Of a stretch of 64,000 nt of DNA, positions 60,911 to 64,000 are shown piece by piece. Origin of the DNA: Siphonodentalium dalli. Taxonomy: Eukaryota; Mollusca; Scaphopoda; Gadilida; Siphonodentaliidae. The translations under genes were made by a program, and so were the position numbers. Location: positions 92,461,319 through 92,525,318 of the forward strand of contig CP136066.1 in the NCBI GenBank assembly GCA_032622095.1, read 5' to 3'. Numbering within the stretch: the first letter of the stretch is position 1; each line of letters begins with the position of its first letter. The notes below the pieces were generated by a model that worked only from the letters and a program-made list of their open reading frames with translations, did not search any database and had not been told where the DNA came from.

Positions 60911-62244
60911 CTAGCCGATGAGCCCGACGTTGTCCGGGCTATTCAAAAACCAAATTTCAAGTCGATAGCTCCACCCGTTTCCGAGATATGGTCTGCGCAT
61001 GCTCGAAGCTGGCGTCGCACGGGCTCGGCGACTCGATAAAATTCGTATACGGGGCAAGATACATTCACATACCAAATTCAAGTCGATAGCTCCATCGTTT
61101 CCGAGATCTCGTCTGCGCATGCGCGAAGCGGGCGCCGCACGGGCTCGCCAACACGACATCGTCGACCGCCTGGTCAAACTACACACACGTACCAAGTTTC
61201 GTCCCGATCGGTCGGGAATCGTAGATTTGTATAAATGACATACAGACAGACAGACAAACAGAGGTCTTCAAACTATATATGAGAAGACTAGCCGATGAGC
61301 CCGACGTTGTCCGGGCTATTCAAAACCCAAATTTCAAGTCGATAGCTCCACCCGTTTCCGAGGTCTGGTCTGCGCATTGCGCGAAGTTGGCGTCGCACGG
61401 GCTCGGCGACCCGATAAAATTCGTATCCGGGGCAAGATACATTCACATACCAAATTTCAAGTCAAAATCCGTCGGGCAGTTTTCCCGGCCATAGCTAACA
61501 CACACGCAGACAGACAGACAGACAGACACACAGAAGTCCCAAAATATATAGTAGACTAGCCGATGAGCCCGACGTTGTCCGGGCTATTCAAAAACCAAAT
61601 TTCAAGTCGATAGCTCCACCCGTTTCCGAGATCTCGTCTGTGCATGCGCTGCACGGGCGTCGCACGGGCTCGCCAATACGACAACGACGACCACCTGGTC
61701 AAACTACACACACGTACCAAGTTTCGTGCCGATCAAGGTCAAGGTCAGTTCGGGGTAACGATTTGACCCGTCCAAAAGACTCCCCGTCCAAAAGTACCTC
61801 TAGGTTTCAACAATGTTATTGAGTAAAAAATATGATAAAATGCATACGTGCCCAAGATACAAATATATGTAATTACGTCGACAGTATATATAACGTATAT
61901 ATAATTTGTAACCGATTTGACCTTGAATTGACCTTTATGAAGGTCAAGGTCAGGTCTGGGTAACGATTGACCCGTCCAAAAGACTCACCGTCCAAAAGTA
62001 ACTCTAGGTATAAAATTTCATCGAAATCCGTCCCGTTTTACCCGATTTGACCTTGAATTGACCTTTTTGAAGGTCAAGGTCAGGTCGGGGTCACGATTCG
62101 ACCCGTCCAAAACCATCCCTGGAAAAAATTACCCCTAGGTATAAAATTCGTCAAAATCCGTCGGGCAGTTTTCCCGGCCATAGCTAACACACACACAGAC
62201 AGACAGACAGACAGACACACAGAAGTCCCAAAATATTTAGTAGA
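60911..62244 (-). repeat. Higher-order repeat 2 (A-B-C/D fusion)
   Basis: A 60,911-61,287, B 61,288-61,555, then one 689-bp unit whose left part matches C and right part matches D. The join is at TTTCGTGCCGATC/AAGGTC near 61,735. Confidence 0.82.
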
Positions 62245-63961
62245 CTAGCCGATGAGCCCGACGTTGTCCGGGCTATTCAAAAACAAAATTTCAAGTCGAT
62301 AGCTCTACCCGTTTCCGAGATCTGGTCTGCGCATGCGCGAAGATGGCGTCGCACGGGCTCGGCGACCCGATAAAATTCGTAACCGGGGCAAGATACATTA
62401 ACATATCAAATTTCAAGTCGATAGCTCCACCAGTTTCCGAGATCTGGTCTGCGCATGTGCGAAGCTGTCGTCGCACGGGCTCGGCGACCCGATAAAATTC
62501 GTATCCGGGGCAAGATACATTCACATAGCAAATTTCAAGTCGATAGCTCCACCCGTTTACGAGATCTCGTCTGCGCATGCGCGAAGCGGGCGCCGCACGG
62601 GCTCGCCAATACGACAATGTCGACCGCCTGGTCAAACTACACACACGTACCAAGTTTCGTCCCGATCGGTCGGGAATCGTAGATTTGTATAAATGATATA
62701 CAGACAGACAGACAAACAGAGGTCTTCAAACTATATATGAGAAGACTAGCAGATGAGCCCGACGATAGCTCCACCCGTTTCCGAGGTCTGGTCTGCGCAT
62801 TGCGCGAAGCTGGCGTCGCACGGGCTCGGCGACCCGATAAAATTCGTATCCGGGGCAAGATACATTCACATACCAAATTTCAAGTCAAAATCCGTCGGGC
62901 AGTTTTCCCGGCCATAGCTAACACACACGCAGACAGACAGACAGACAGACACAGAAGTCCTAAAATATATAGTAGACTAGCCGATGAGCCCGACGTTGTC
63001 CGGGCTATTCAAAAACCAAATTTCAAGTCGATAGCTCCACCCGTTTCCGAGATCTCATCTGTGCATGCGCTGCACGGGCGTCGCACGGGCTCGCCAATAC
63101 GACAACGACGACCACCTGGTCAAACTACACACACGTACCAAGTTTCGTCCCGATCGGTCGAGAATCGTAGATTTGTATCAATGACATACAGACATACATA
63201 CATACAGACAGAGGTCTTCAAAATATATATGAGACTAGATGGTGGACCCGACTTCGTCCGGGCTGTTTTCCCTCTGTTTTTTGGCAAATTGCGCGATTTG
63301 ACCTTGAATTGACCACTTTGAAGGTCAATGTCAGGTTTGTATCACGATTTGACGCGTCCAAAACATTCCTCATATAAAAGTAACCCTAGGTATCAAATTT
63401 TGTCAAAATCCCGTCAAAATTCGCGATTTGACCTTGAATTGACAATTTTGAAGGTCAAGGTCAGTTCGGGGTAACGATTTGACCCGTCCAAAAGACTCCC
63501 CGTCCAAAAGTATCTCTAGGTTTCAACAATGTTATTGAGTAAAAAATATGATAAAATGCATACGTGCCCAAGATACAGATATATGTAATTGCGTCGACAG
63601 TATATATAACGTATATATAATTTGTACCCGATTTGACCTTGAATTGACCTTTATGAAGGTCAGGGTCAGGTCTGGGTAACGATTGACCCGTCCAAAAGAC
63701 TCCCCGTCCAAAAGTAACTCTAGGTATAAAATTTCATCGAAATCCGTCCCGTTTTACCCGATTTGACCTTGAATTGACCTTTTTGAAGGTCAAGGTCAGA
63801 TCGGGGTCACGATTCGACCCGTCCAAAACCATCCCTGGAAAAAATTACCCCTAGGTATAAAATTTCGTCAAAATCCGTCGGGCAGTTTTCCCGGCCATAG
63901 CTAACACACACACAGACAGACAGACAGACGGACACACAGAAGTCACAAAATATATAGAAGA
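62245..63961 (-). repeat. Higher-order repeat 3 (A-B-C-D)
   Basis: A 62,245-62,745, B 62,746-62,976, C 62,977-63,234 (258 bp, as in repeat 1), D 63,235-63,961 (727 bp against 725). Another A-type unit starts at 63,962 and leaves the window. Confidence 0.84.
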
Positions 63962-64000
63962 CTAGCCGATGAGCCCGACGTTGTCCGGGCTATTCAAAAA

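Larger units (their letters stand above)
56100..64000 (-). mobile_element. Head-to-tail array of non-autonomous Helitrons, continues past window
   Basis: At least 14 units share one orientation. On the minus strand each starts TCTACTATATATTTTGGGAC or TCTCATATATATTTTGAAGA and ends with hairpin AGCCCGGACAACGTCGGGCT, six bases and CTAG. Junctions (last base of the left unit, plus strand) are 56,676 (imperfect), 57,039, 58,241, 58,738, 59,545, 59,927, 60,185, 60,910, 61,287, 61,555, 62,244, 62,745, 62,976, 63,234 and 63,961. At each, CTAG of one unit touches TC of the next with no spacer. Interiors hold ~122-bp tandem blocks, GACA/GTCT microsatellites and paired GACCTTGAATTG/AAGGTCA words. No Rep/helicase is encoded. 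Confidence 0.88.

Noticed and set aside
56764-63312. Many overlapping Arg-rich open frames on both strands (about 70-190 residues) that look like a repeat-protein family.
   Set aside because: They come from ~122-bp GC-rich blocks inside Helitron units, near a multiple of three, and appear on both strands. No start context, splice structure or conserved fold supports coding.

Overview
The window is animal nuclear DNA: intron-rich, AT-rich between exons and packed with transposable elements. It holds a spliced ionotropic glutamate receptor (iGluR), APE-type LINEs (one with a 2A-like peptide), Harbinger, piggyBac-like and hAT-like DNA elements, and Helitrons. The element mix recalls marine invertebrates, probably a lophotrochozoan such as a mollusc or annelid. 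That placement is inference; no sequence here fixes the species.

Layout. 1-2,966: LINE ORF2 on the minus strand, open except for one TGA, running off the left edge. 5.6-7.4 kb: a ~100-bp satellite. 8.25-8.76 kb: a LINE ORF1-like fragment (-). 11,058-37,778: ten consecutive exons of an iGluR gene on the plus strand. They cover the distal amino-terminal domain, S1, M1, the pore loop, M3, S2, M4 and the stop codon, and all splice phases agree. The 5' exons (signal peptide and proximal amino-terminal domain) were not found. Its introns carry three MITE or foldback families, a decayed L1/Tx1-like LINE, a hAT-like element, a CR1/L2-like LINE, a long inverted-repeat element and a Helitron-like repeat. 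38.6-42.5 kb: a direct-repeat pair around a decayed LINE and a clean Helitron. 42,994-43,338: an ORF for a possible secreted Cys-rich protein with a TATA motif upstream. 43.3-48.2 kb: tandem repeats ending in a 21-bp minisatellite that reverses orientation midway. 49-50.2 kb: a second Helitron-like repeat holding TTAGGG repeats, and a LINE tail. 51,459-51,717 (-): the last exon of a second iGluR, inverted relative to the first. 53.0-56.05 kb: a broken Harbinger transposon whose transposase frame is split by a TTAA-flanked MITE. 56.1-64 kb: an uninterrupted head-to-tail Helitron array.

What stands out. (1) The iGluR has Glu at the pore Q/R position and Ala at the first position of the SYTANLAAF motif, while the agonist-binding Arg and Asp are kept. 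(2) The Helitron array joins CTAG 3' ends directly to TC 5' ends and shows a four-monomer higher-order repeat, so these transposons appear to have become a satellite. (3) Taking out the piggyBac-like MITE with one TTAA puts the last 41 codons of the Harbinger transposase back in frame. (4) Several large foldback structures are present. No functional RNA gene, CRISPR array or prokaryotic-type operon was seen.
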